A model generated the notes under the pieces. The model was not told the DNA's origin. It made no database searches and saw nothing but the letters and a program-made list of their open reading frames with translations. This document shows positions 1 through 10,500 of a DNA stretch of 64,000 nucleotides, piece by piece (the first letter of the stretch is position 1; each line of letters opens with the position of its first letter). Source of the stretch: Tetraselmis striata (lineage: Eukaryota; Chlorophyta; Chlorodendrophyceae; Chlorodendrales; Chlorodendraceae); NCBI GenBank assembly GCA_006384855.1, contig VCJN01003005.1:62001-126000 (forward strand), written 5' to 3'. The translations under genes were made by a program, and so were the position numbers.

Positions 1-1895
1 CGGGCACCCATGGGAACTCCAGCCAACCGCCCTAACCGCCCCCCGAACGACCATCATGCGTAGCGCAGGCAGGCGGTAGAGTATCTGTGCTGATGGGACC
101 CAGAAACCTTTGGGGGTGCGTGATACTGGTACCAGGATGCTGTAGTGAGCTTTCTTTAAAGTAATTTAAGGATTAGCCGATTTTGGTGCCCGGCCAATGT
201 AGGGCCTTGCCTCGCTAGATGCGAGGAGTTTCACGATACATACGAAATAAAGTAGCGACTACTGCGGAGCCCCCTAGCCTGGTGTCGTCACGGTTGCCTA
301 CAGTAATAATCCTTACCACCGGCACTGGTGTGAATTACAAAAAGGCAGTAACAAAGCCACCTCCTGCTAAAAGCAGTACTAAAATATCGACACAGCAGCA
401 AGCCGCCTTTAGCCGGCCCTGGAATTACACTGGTGTGAATTACAAAAACGGCAAAAGGGAATAATTATACTGGTACAGGTACTGATACCGTACCTGTATC
501 ATTCCACGCGGTAAGTGTAAATAAAGCGATGAGTGCGTACTATCATACAGGATATCTGATGCTCCGATGATATACAGGTTTTGATGTGAACAGCTGAACA
601 CATACAGGGAACAAGTACTACAAGCAGGGTAACACCCTATAACACCGCGAAGAACTGGCGACTGAGGCGGACGAGAACGAGTACAAGCCAAGCGAAGTAC
701 GAGTATGAGCATTGCGAGTGCGAGTACAAGTGAAGGCGAAGCACTGGTACGAGGACGACGAGGCCTCAGTACGACAGCCCGTGACTAAACCACCCAGAAG
801 TGGCACACTGCTTGACAGTAAGCCGGTACCGATAGTAGCCCTGGTAGCGGCACTGGCGCAGGGAGCTCAGTCTCACCTCTCGGACGCGGGACAGCTCGCA
901 AATAAGTTTGCGCTTCAGCTCTTGAGTTCCCGCACCACGGAAAGAGTGGCTCAAGAAGGCATCATAGGTCACCGAGTCCTCCGCGCCGGTGACATCGTTG
1001 GCGCTGATCAGGCGAGCGGCCTTTTGGTTCAGCTCCCGCAGATCTGCTTCCTGCGCAACGAAGCGAGCTTCTTGTCCACTGAGCCAGTGATCGGCCGCGC
1101 TTGTTGCAGCTACCTCGAGGCCGATCATCGCCGCCACCTTGGCGTTGTGCAACGACGGAAGTTGTCGTCGCCCGTGGGGTTTCACCCCGTGAGTGAGCGT
1201 ATTCATTTTGCCGTCCCCAGCCGCAGCTGCCGGGGTTACAGATGGTCGCGAAGCCGCAAAGCGCCTGGCCAGCGAAGACGAAAATCTCTACCTGGCAGGT
1301 GCAGTAGCGGGCGTCAACTTATTCCAGACAACACTGAAGAACAGTGCTCGGCAAAACTGTGGTGCGGCTGGCGACTGGCTGGGTGTACAGTAGACAGTTT
1401 TGTCGTGGTGGAGTGCAGTAGTGAGGATCGAGTATCCTCTGCAGAAGTAGCCACTGCTGATTTTTTTTCCAACACGGCGCTGCTGATGATCACATCACTG
1501 CTGATGCTGCTATATTGTATTGCTACCTCCATAAATATTACATGAGCTAGCAGCAGAAGGCGATATCGGAAATCACCAAAATAAAAGGCAATCAGAAAGG
1601 TCCTCTACAACGACTGATACCGGTCCGCTACCTCCATACAGTAATAATACACTACAGCAAATCCGTCCGGGCCTGACATTGTACGGGTTACATTTCTGCC
1701 CCGCGGCCCAACCAAAACAGCGCGCCCGCCGAGCGCTGCAGATTTCAGTTCCGACTGCCCTTGATTTCAGTTCTCGCTCGACGGCTGGCGATACCACGAG
1801 CCTATCAGCCATCGACAAGAGTTAATAGTTGCTACACCCATAATAGACACCCGTACACGGGATCTTGGGGTGGTCCGGGGTCAAATAGTCTATAG
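1..1895. other. Unassigned left flank of the old gypsy copy
   Basis: No recognisable gene family was found here. A short direct repeat (ACTGGTGTGAATTACAAAAA) occurs at about 325 and again at about 430. The only reading frame that looks protein-like is the minus-strand frame at 766-1206, listed separately. The stretch ends where the first gypsy LTR begins (TGCGAGAGTCTCAACAGG at 1896). Confidence 0.4.
766..1206 (-). CDS. Hypothetical protein fragment, possibly one exon
   Basis: A 146-residue minus-strand frame. Its central part (about residues 20-110) is rich in Ala, Glu, Arg and Leu and looks helical, unlike the shadow frames around it. No domain was recognised, and no convincing splice partners or promoter were seen. 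A longer plus-strand frame (712-1545) overlaps it and is Arg/Ser-rich and shadow-like. It could be an exon of a decayed element gene. The call rests only on composition. Confidence 0.2.
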   Translation of the reverse strand: MNTLTHGVKPHGRRQLPSLHNAKVAAMIGLEVAATSAADHWLSGQEARFVAQEADLRELNQKAARLISANDVTGAEDSVTYDAFLSHSFRGAGTQELKRKLICELSRVREVRLSSLRQCRYQGYYRYRLTVKQCATSGWFSHGLSY

Positions 1896-2207
1896 TGCGA
1901 GAGTCTCAACAGGATAGAGACTCAAAGACAAACAAAGGTGGGTGTGCAGTGGTGGTGCAGAGGCGAGAGGCTACAGTGTTTTTCAGAATACAATAATTGT
2001 TACAAGTTGTCACCACCCGCTGCTACAAATAATCTAGCAATCGTCGGCCACGCCGACCACTAGCAGCACGCCCACTGCCAAGGGCGTCACCATGGAGAGT
2101 AAGACTGAAGGCAGAACGTCAGCCCCGTCATTGTACGGCAATTCATAACATATGCCCTGCACTGCCAAGAATAGAATTTATCAGATAGACAGGCAGACAT
2201 AATTATA
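1896..2207 (-). repeat. Gypsy LTR, first part (interrupted)
   Basis: Matches the LTRs at 32529, 39541, 46584 and 53547 from TGCGA at 1896 onward, including the segments around CACCCGCTGCTA and AGCAGCACGCCCACTG. The match stops at the Ginger-like element and resumes at 6250. Confidence 0.75.
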
Positions 2208-2500
2208 TGTTAAGACCCATATGGAAACGTGACACATGTGCGCCACATGTGCACATGTGTCATCTGAGGACACATGTGCACATTTGTCAACACATGCACA
2301 TGTGTCATTGTGTTTTTTGACACATGTGCACATTTGTTGTACGATGACACATAAACACCTGTGTCAACTCCGGAGTTGACACATGTGCATTTGTGTTATC
2401 ACATGTCCACATGGGGCATATTTCCGGCTGATGACGACACATGTAAACATGCGCCGTATTGATCGATACACATGTGCATATGGGTCACCGGCGTCCACTG
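2208..2500. repeat. Left TIR and subterminal palindrome cluster of the Ginger-like element
   Basis: After the TIR come about ten degenerate copies of ACACATGTGCACATGTGT-like palindromes, interrupted by short spacers. The same motif fills the inner side of the right end (6080-6222). Subterminal repeats of this kind are often transposase-binding sites; that role is inferred here. Confidence 0.7.
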
Positions 2501-3186
2501 CTTTCTACGCATATGCACAGGGTCGTATCTTATCCGTGAAAAACGAGATAAGTAGCGACCCTCCGGAGGGGCGATAAACCGCCGGCGCAAGTTGTTCAGG
2601 GGTGGCTGCCTGACGGGGGCGGCGGGCGCGCGGGCGGCGGTTCGCCCGCCAGTTCAAAATGGCGCGTGCACAGGTTGGATCGCGCACTCAGAACCCTTAC
2701 TCCGAGCCCGCCTTGCCCCCTTGCCCCCCTCCAGCGCTGGCCCCAACCGGCGAGGCGGTCTCGACTGAGGGACGTCATGCTCGACGGCCAGCCAGCCGCG
2801 GCGGCTATCGCTCCGGACTGCGCCAATGTTCCACAGCACGGGGGCCGGCGGCGTTGCCGGCCTACAGGCACCCGCTTCCAACGCTGTGCCGCCTCCAGAG
2901 GACACTGCCTACATGGTCGACCTGCATCGGCAGGTTTTCAACGCCAAGCTCCAGGAGTATATGGCCAGCAAAGCAAAGGACATGACACTATTATTCGAGT
3001 CGGAGTACGCACAAGCTCTGGAGTGCTTGCGCATACACGACACCCTTGAGGTAGGATCGGAGGTAAGCCGCCGACGCCACCCCGCCACCGCCGCCGCCGA
3101 GGAGCCGCCGCGGCCGCCGTCCGCCACTTGCCCCTACTCCACGTTGCCCATGGGCGCTCTCGCCTTGCGATGCTGGGCTAGAACGA

Positions 3187-3210
3187 CCCCCCCCCCCCCC
3201 CCCCCCCCCC
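3187..3210. repeat. Poly-C tract (24 bases)
   Basis: Uninterrupted run of C inside what is probably an intron of the Ginger-like gene. One of about ten long C or G runs in the window. Confidence 0.9.
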
Positions 3211-4031
3211 GGCTCTCTGTCGTTCTCCCAGCGGTCCCTATGTCCCTCGCCTCCCTATACCGACCAACCGATCAGATTATATGACAATGGCGTTCCTGCC
3301 TCGCGCGATCTTGGACTATGATGCCCCCGATCTCCACCCCTGCTCCCCGCCGCCCTCTATCGTCGTCTCCTTCCTCTATCTCTCATGATCCCTGACAAAA
3401 TTGAACAATGGTATGCTTTAGATATGGTCTTACTTTCCTCCTCGGCGCGGGTGCTATGGTTTCAGGAAAGGAAGAAGGCAGCCCCTACTGCGAGAAAATT
3501 CGGACTTCTCACTCGTGGCGGGGGTCAAGTATTGGTCAAGTATTGGTCAAGAGGCCAGTGCCCCCGTCCGCATCATGGCCGGGCCCTTGCGCGAGCCTAA
3601 CGCCCAAAGAGGAAGCAATATGGCTGGCGGTGGCGGTGGCTGAGGCGCAGAATGAGCATGTCCTGCCGCCCCCCCTTCCTGTGAGTTGGCAACATGTCTC
3701 CCCTTCTGGTCTGCTCTGACCCTGCTGTCGATGCTCGGCAGCTGGACCAGCAGACAGATGAGCGACGCGAGACAAGCTGCAAGCAGCGGCGGCCCCCGCC
3801 GAGCTCGGGGCCGCAGGCGCCAATGAGTGGGGGTCAAACGCGAAGACAGAGGTGGCGCGCATCCTTGTCGGTGTGCGGTTCCGGTCAGGGCCAGCCGCCG
3901 AGCTTCCGCCGCGGATGCGGCGTGCTAAGCAACCTCGTGGCTCTCAGTGGAGAAGCGTATAAGGCTGTGGTGCATCCGCCTGGGAGTATGTGACTGTCCC
4001 TCCAGTGAGCCTAGGTAGCTGTGCTTGGGGC

Positions 4032-4035
4032 TGTT

Positions 4036-4066
<31 letters not shown>

Positions 4067-4072
4067 GGGGGG
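4032..4072. repeat. (TG)n followed by a poly-G tract
   Basis: A short TG microsatellite runs into 23 consecutive G. Non-coding, inside the Ginger-like element. Confidence 0.9.
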
Positions 4073-6079
4073 TCCTGCATGTTGCTGGCTCTCATCGCTG
4101 TGCTCGACCCGACGGCGGCTTGCCTAACTCTGCGCTTGGGGCGTGGGTGCAGGTGGAGGTGCAGGTAGAGTGGAACCCCACGCTGAAAGCGCTCCGTGAC
4201 GCCATGGCGCAGCTCCACCCCACCTTGTTGTACTTTGTCTGCCCCGCCGTGGATACAGGGGACGGCAGCAGCGGCGGCATATCATTGGGGGCGCAGCGTC
4301 TGGGCGGCGGTAACGTGGAGGCCGGCGGCGTGGCAACCCAGGAGGATATCGCGGCGTGCACTTGCTCCGGTGCGTGGCAGCACCCGCCAGGTTGCCCCTC
4401 CTGGGCTTGCCGCCGTCCGCATCGCCATCACCTTTGCGGTGCACGCTCTGCCGCACGCTTGACGGCATGCCATCATAGTTGTTAGCTTTTCTGTCGCACT
4501 TGATGCAAAAAACATATTGACATGAAATATGATATTTGATATTAGAAGTACAGGTGCCAACTTTCCCATAAGATTTTTTTTTGTAAGCCTCAAGTTATGC
4601 AAGCTATATAAGAGCACTCCCTCTAGTCCCGCTATTGTTACGTCTAGATTTGACGTGGCACGCAAGGCAGGTTCCTATTCCCCGTGTTATCAATACCCCG
4701 TCTGCACCCGTAGCATATGTATGAGAATGTTAAATAATGATCAGAAAATAAAAATGTATCCACCCATCCGTCAGCGCCATTGATGGCACAGCATTGGCTC
4801 CTGCGCAGTCATTGGTGTGCTGCTTTTGCGCCGCGGCGATGTGATGTTTGCTATAACATGTGCTTCTTCAACGTCGCAACGCCTGACACTCCGTGTCGGT
4901 GCCGGGCAGGGCGTGTATGTGGATGCGAAGGCCGGGATGCGGCTGGCGGAGGTGCTGCGGCGTCGCTGACGTAGTGTGCTGGGTGTACAAACAGGAGGAG
5001 GTGCCCGTGTAGATGGCTGCAGACGGCAGCATAGCGAGCGCTTTCAGCCGCGCATTCTTTGGGCATTTGTGTTTGATGTCCTGCTGGGTGCGCTCTGAAT
5101 CACGGGAGCGGTCTGGCCAATTAGACCAGGACGTCGCAGACACGTTAGAGCGCCAAGCCATCAGGTCTAGGCGTGCCGACGTTCAGGCCAAGCAAGCCAT
5201 AGCAATGCGGACCAGAGTGGCTGCACATCATGGGTCAGCACCATTGATTGGTGATGTCGTCCGTATTCCAATTCTAAGCGTCGACCGCTCCAAGCCAGAT
5301 GCACAATGCTTGGTGTGCATTGTCATCGAGGTAACAAGCCCTATGTATATGTAAACATATTTTTGGTATGGCATTGCCTACATACTATGTGCTTGTGGTT
5401 TTGATTTATTGGGTGTGTGACATATCATGGGTTTGAACTGGTGTTTCAGATGACTGAGCATGGCCTTTCAGGCTTGCAACCAAGGATGGAGTCATACGGC
5501 CAACTTTTCGCCACGAAGATATTGATCCTGTGCGTGACAGTGTCCCAGCGCAACACGGGCTGCAGGGTGTGCTGAGGGACAGCCAAGTGGGTACAGATAT
5601 CAGTGCGCAATGCATCAGCTTCTGCATCCCTATTTGGTGGCCAGGGTGTGTTGAGGTGTAGTTGCAAGGGTCCGTGCAGAACCAATGTATGTGCATGCCA
5701 CAACGCACGCAGGAAATGCAACTCCCGGTGTCACGATGGCAACATTTACGACGAGGGAGCTTCCACTAGCCAAGTTACGACCCCTGTCCGTGTCCTAAAG
5801 TAGTGCGCAGCAATGTAATGATATGACACCTGCCAACACTAACTTTGCCATTGTCTAAATGCTGACGACATCCTTTTGTACATTGCTGGCTGATGTTGCT
5901 TTGTAGTGCCTTAATCTACATTTTAAGGGCATCAAACGAGTGGCCGGCAGCATGCTTAAATAATTTATTTGTGCCTTCTGGAATATTTATATTTCAATAA
6001 TTCTAAATTAGAACCCTACGCTCGAATTCCGCGGACAAAAATGAACGTATATTCATAGGTGTCTTATCGCACACTCGAA

Positions 6080-6245
6080 AATGACACATGTGTACATGTG
6101 TCACGTGTCGGGCCGCAGATATGCACATGAGCCATAATGTTAATGCCTCATGTGCACATGTGTCGTGATCAACCGAAAAAATGACATATGTGCACATGTG
6201 GCGACACATGTGCACATGTGTCACGTTTTCATATGGGTCTTAACA
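6080..6245. repeat. Right subterminal palindromes and TIR of the Ginger-like element
   Basis: Contains a perfect 20-base palindrome, GACACATGTGCACATGTGTC at 6203-6222, plus degenerate copies at 6081-6102, 6149-6165 and 6184-6200. The terminal bases mirror 2208-2241 in inverted orientation. Confidence 0.75.
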
Positions 6246-6249
6246 TATA

Positions 6250-6404
6250 TAATACAGCACGCCGATATACGAGTACTCATGCGCGTGACATGCGCGCACT
6301 CGTACTCTTGTACCCGTAGAATGTACATCATTCAGTGGTACCGGCTCTCGTACTGTATTATGCCAAAGATAGCGCATGACAGGTTATACATTATAACTGT
6401 CACA
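6250..6404 (-). repeat. Gypsy LTR, second part
   Basis: Continues the LTR interrupted at 2207 and ends ACTGTCACA at 6404, the same terminus as the other LTRs. It is followed by the polypurine tract (on the minus strand) and the 3' end of pol. Confidence 0.75.
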
Positions 6405-6615
6405 CTACATCTCCCCACCCTTGGACAACATAAAGCGGTATTCAATTTGCAGTTGGAATTCTAGCCGGATGTTTAGCCGCATGCTGCAGAAACTCATCTG
6501 ACTCAGCAAACAGCAGCCACATCGGCGTATCCAGAACACTTTGCAAAGCAACAGTCCGTTTTACATCAAACAGACGATGCCAAACATGTGCAATAGTTTT
6601 ATCATTCTGCAAAGT
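6405..6615 (-). pseudogene. Gypsy pol 3'-end fragment of the old copy
   Basis: Encodes the C-terminal tail of the integrase region (VWHRLFDVKRTVALQ), closely matching the end of the whole pol at 47107. It stops at the MITE. Confidence 0.75.
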
Positions 6616-7094
6616 CACACCGGTTCGCGTAGGTACTCGTTTCTGAAGACCGTAACCGGGGCTCAAATCCGAGATGTGTAGCTGGCAACGCTTTTTGGCT
6701 ACGTGGCACGCGCTGCGTGCGAAATATTAGCACGTGACCGCTCGCCCTCCTCCCTCATCATCCCGCCGCCAGCCCCATCCCTGCCCGCGACACACAAGAC
6801 GAGGCACCTGAACGCCACCATATGACTACGTTAGCGCGCTGCTACCGCGGTATGCGCGTGATGGTGCCGGCCGGTGTGTTCGACTGGCATCGGTGGGGCG
6901 GGATGGCTTGGCGAGACGGGTGGTCACGTGGGCTCTGAGTTTTGATCAAATGACGTTATATTTGACTGTATCAACCGGACACTAATCACTATTCGCACTC
7001 GTTTCGGTAGTTGCATCTCAGGATTGGGACCCCGCTACACACAGCTTAAACCCCGGGAGGATTTCATTCAGCGAGTATCCAGGGAACCGGTGTG
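6616..7094. mobile_element. MITE of 479 bp inside gypsy pol
   Basis: Begins CACACCGGTTC and ends GAACCGGTGTG, a perfect 11-bp inverted repeat. Gypsy sequence reads ...GCAAAGT before it and GTGCACC after it, matching GCAAAGTGCACC in the other copies, so a 2-bp GT duplication is implied. No coding capacity was seen. The superfamily is undetermined. Confidence 0.65.
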
Positions 7095-7108
7095 GTGCAC
7101 CAGAAATT

Positions 7109-7140
7109 AACAGTATTGCAACCTATTTTGCCCCGAGGCA
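7109..7140 (+). repeat. Left terminal inverted repeat of the 12-kb element
   Basis: Starts AACAGTATTGCAACCTATTT and is matched 25/32, ungapped, by the reverse complement of 19148-19179. A further shared TAGGGTTTG lies about 50 bp inward at each end. Confidence 0.7.
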
Positions 7141-7289
7141 CGCGGTGCATTGTGGTTAGGTCTAAATTAGGGTTTGGGGGCAGGAGTGGGATTGCAAGCT
7201 AATATGAATGCCGGTTGGTTCATTTTGTGCCAAGTCGGGGAAACCAATTCCGTCCAAGCAGGGACAAATCAAAAGAGTGAAGGAAACGG

Positions 7290-7428
7290 GATGGTTACAA
7301 GAAGTTTGCGCCATCAGGGGCTGAAACTCTGTCCAAACAAGGACAAAAATAAGGGCGGGGGCCGTGATGGCTACAAGTAGTTTGTGCCGTCCGGGGCTGA
7401 AACTCTGTCAAAGCCGGGACAAAACATA
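7290..7428 (+). repeat. Two diverged ~70-bp tandem units ending in GGACAAAA hairpins
   Basis: Units at 7290-7365 and 7366-7428 share the order GATGG(T/C)TACAAG, GGGGCTGAAACTCTGTC, then GGACAAAA. CTCTGTCC...GGACAAAA and a related CGTCC...GGGACAAA at about 7250 can form short stems. Related stems occur at the other end of the element (18239-18310, 18964-18984). Confidence 0.55.
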
Positions 7429-7544
7429 TGAGCGGCTAATTTTGCGGAATTGTACTACATATCATCATCTTCGATCACATAATCCCCTCGGCGCTCTGCC
7501 GCCTCTTGCCTCTTCTTCGCTGCCGCAAGACGCTCTGAGAACTC

Positions 7545-10500
7545 CTATGACACGGTCATTGGATGGGGTAGACCCGGCCACTTCTCGAAGTCACTTGGAC
7601 GCAGTCTTTGAGTCTCGTCCCATGGCTTCTCTTTGAACCATGAGGTCATCCTGGACTTCATCCCAGCGATTTGCGTCTTCTGGTTGTCAATGAGGATAAT
7701 CTTCAAGTTCCTGTGTGTGAACGAGTAGCTATGATCCATATGGTCCCACCACACGGAAAAGGCCGCAGCGACCTGGAAAAGGCGTGGCAAACCGCACAAG
7801 GCGTTAGTTTTTTTATGCTGATCCCATTAAGACACTCACCCGGGTTGCACCCCTCACGCACCGCGGTTGTCCCGGTTCCGGCTGTGACGTCGACGATTGT
7901 TGTCCCGTCTGTTGCCGCCATCTTAAGGTGCTTGGCGAAGAGAGCGATAGGCTTTTGGTACTTGTTCACCGTCTGTCTGTTCTCGTCCTTCAATTTCGAA
8001 CTGTCTTTGAAGTGACCCAACATGATGGATGTAGAGAATCTGGAAAGGCACAACCGGCTTAGCGAGTAGAATAATACAAGCCGGCTATTTTCCACGGATC
8101 AAATCTCACCTTCGGGGATCATCGAAACGGATGTTGTCAGCTATGATGCTTGGCGGGGGCTTCCTGACGTAGAGGTAGTACTCAGCGTCGTGACGCAGAG
8201 AGCTGCCCATCTTCATCCCGCAATCCTTGGCCCAAGTCAGGACGTGATAGATGAGGTCCTCAGCTTGTTTTTGAACGGCTGTGATTGCGGATCCAAGTTG
8301 CTGGTCCGAGAGGTGAATGAAGAAATGGCACCCATCGAGAGCAGTGTGGACGTCAGAAGATCCAGTCAGGATATTCAACTGCCTGCGCGGGGGAAAAATC
8401 GGGAATGAGATAAATGAAAGCACAGTCATCTACGCACCGGGTTTGTGGGGGTTGTCTTGCCTGGCGAAAGCAAACACGTCGTTGAAGTCGTCCGTACCCC
8501 ACGCAGCATCCTTCGAGTCCCATGTGTGCGAACCAGTTCCGAAAAGCGCGTCGGCAATGAAGACTGTTGCCTTTCTGGCACGAACTGCCGACATGGCGTC
8601 CGCGACGAATTGTTTTGTCGCGGGAGCCTTGAAGTTCCCCTCCACAATGCAAGTCTTGCAAAGCTCCGTGTTCAACCACGCCTGGTCATCCTTGTCGACC
8701 CCTTCTCCCTTGGGCATCACCGGAAGTTCCTCGGCCTGTGCGTATTAGAAAACAGATTCGGGTTAATGGCTCACAACGAAAATTCAGAAGAGCATTTGTG
8801 GTTGCACAAGATCTTAGTTACCTTCATCGATATCCACAGCTCATTAGAAACATTCGGAGCGGAAACCGCGATAAGCTCCGGCGCACATGCGAGAAGAGCA
8901 AACTCTGTGAAGAAGGAGATGACCAAGTCCGGCATCTGATTCTTGATGCGATACGCCTCACTCCTTATGGTGGTGTTGGTGGCCGCGATATGCTCTCGAA
9001 CCGGTAGTGGTGTGAGACAATCGGCGGATTTCATGTCCCCCCATCTGGCAGGAGAGGTCAGCAAGACCATCAAAGGACCGGAGCGATGAGCACCTTTGAA
9101 CAAATCCTGGAACTTTCTGGGGAAGCCTGTTGGGCCGAGGTCATCAACCTTGGCTCGGAACTTGATGATGGCGTCAAGGCGAGCGGCCGCTTGCTCATCC
9201 GACACTTTGTCTTGCACATCCCAATCGATTATGTGGTCCGAGAGATATTTCCCCCAATTCCTGGCCGGTTCGTCCGGCGTCAGCAGTTGGATTGTCTCCC
9301 TGCCCTTGGCCGTGTCAATGACATTCATGAGCTTGATGCTTGCTCGACGCAAGAGATCGCGAAACCTCCAGGTCTCAATCATCGCGAGCCACTCCGCGTT
9401 GGTGTGCGTAACAGCCATGGGGCCATTGTCGCCGGCATGCTTAATGTCATCCACCAGCTCGTAGAGGCTCGGGGTCACACTGTGCTCGCCTTGGATGAGC
9501 AGTCCAACCACCAGGTACATCTGGCCCACAGGGAGATCCGCGCTGTCGCTCTGCTTGGCAAGAGACGGCTCGTCTAGCCAGGGCGCATGGGGTCCAAAGC
9601 CAACATCCTGGGTCGAAAAACAAACTTCAGTACGGAGAAAGACATGTTAGTATTCCATATGATTAAGACACTGGGGTCGGTCACAACTTACCTCCATGAG
9701 GGCGACTCGGAAGTGAGCTCTGTCTTTCCCGAAGCCGTACTTCTTGTTATCGAGGATTGTATTGATAGGCTTCCGAATTGCTTCGTAAACCTTGCTCACT
9801 TCCTTCTGGGTGAGTTGCCTGCCGTAATTGAGACGCTCGACTCTATCGAGTTCTTGCTGGTAGTACACAAATAGGTCTCGGAGTTCCATCCTCGAACACC
9901 GAGGTCCACATGCCGGTAGGCTTCAGAAATCTGCTCAAGGGGCTCAAAAACACTGCGCAAATCATTTGTCAGAATCTAACAACATTAACAACACGATAAA
10001 TTTTCATCATGTACGCAGCTCACCGTTGTGGGCGCGAGCAGAGGTCAATCAAAATTGATAACTCGCTGCTCTTCTCATCTTTGATGCCGATTTTCTCAAG
10101 TTCAACTTGAAGAATTTTCAGACTTCTTGAACTCCTTCACTACCCTGATTTGCGGAAGTTCCCTAAAGCCGGGGCGATTTGCATCCTGTTCTGCATACCG
10201 GCTCTCGAAACATATGCGAAGGTTCTGCAGAAACAATTGCACCGATTTCAAAATTCCGAACGATTGTACCTCGATGACAAACCGTTTCGTCCCGCTGATG
10301 ACAGAACGTTTCGCCCCTTTTAATGACAGAACGTTTCGTCCCACTGATGACAAACCGTTTCGTCCCACTGATGACAAACCGTTTCGTCCCACTGATGACA
10401 AACCGTTTCGTCCAACTGATGACAGACCGTTTCGTCCCACGGATGACAAACCGTTTCGTCCCGCTGATGACAAACCGTTTCGTCCCACTGATGACAAACC

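Larger units (their letters stand above)
2659..5803 (+). pseudogene. Ginger/KRBA2-like integrase gene remnant
   Basis: Three plausible coding pieces remain. The first is 2826-3062, encoding a helical segment (DTAYMVDLHRQVF...) ending at a GT donor. The second ends at a GT donor after 5330 and contains GDVVRIPILSVDR, the VGDxVxVPIPxVDR motif found near the C-terminus of Ginger/KRBA2-type integrases. The third, ending at 5803, holds the cysteine cluster CSCKGPCRTNVCACHNARRK plus CNSRCH, also a C-terminal hallmark of these proteins. Between 5450 and 5640 a frame reading LATKDGVI precedes it, but the frame does not run on cleanly, so at least one frameshift is likely. A further possible exon lies at about 4158-4360. 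No H2C2 finger or DDE core was recognised. Confidence 0.55.
2208..6245 (+). mobile_element. Ginger-like DNA transposon inserted in the gypsy LTR
   Basis: The ends are inverted repeats: TGTTAAGACCCATATG at 2208 and its reverse complement ending at 6245. Similarity continues for about 34 bp with one mismatch and then into palindrome-rich DNA. The flanks are TATA at 2204-2207 and 6246-6249. TGTTA...TAACA ends and a 4-bp duplication fit the published pattern for Ginger elements (TGTNR ends, 4-bp TSD). The interior encodes a C-terminal region like that of Ginger/KRBA2-type integrases. No integrase catalytic core was found, so the copy is probably internally deleted. LTR sequence resumes on the right side, which confirms insertion into the LTR. 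TATA is palindromic, so the duplication alone is weak evidence. Confidence 0.75.

Noticed and set aside
712-1545. 277-codon plus-strand frame
   Set aside because: Arg/Ser-rich, lacks motifs, and overlaps a more protein-like minus frame; probably a shadow.
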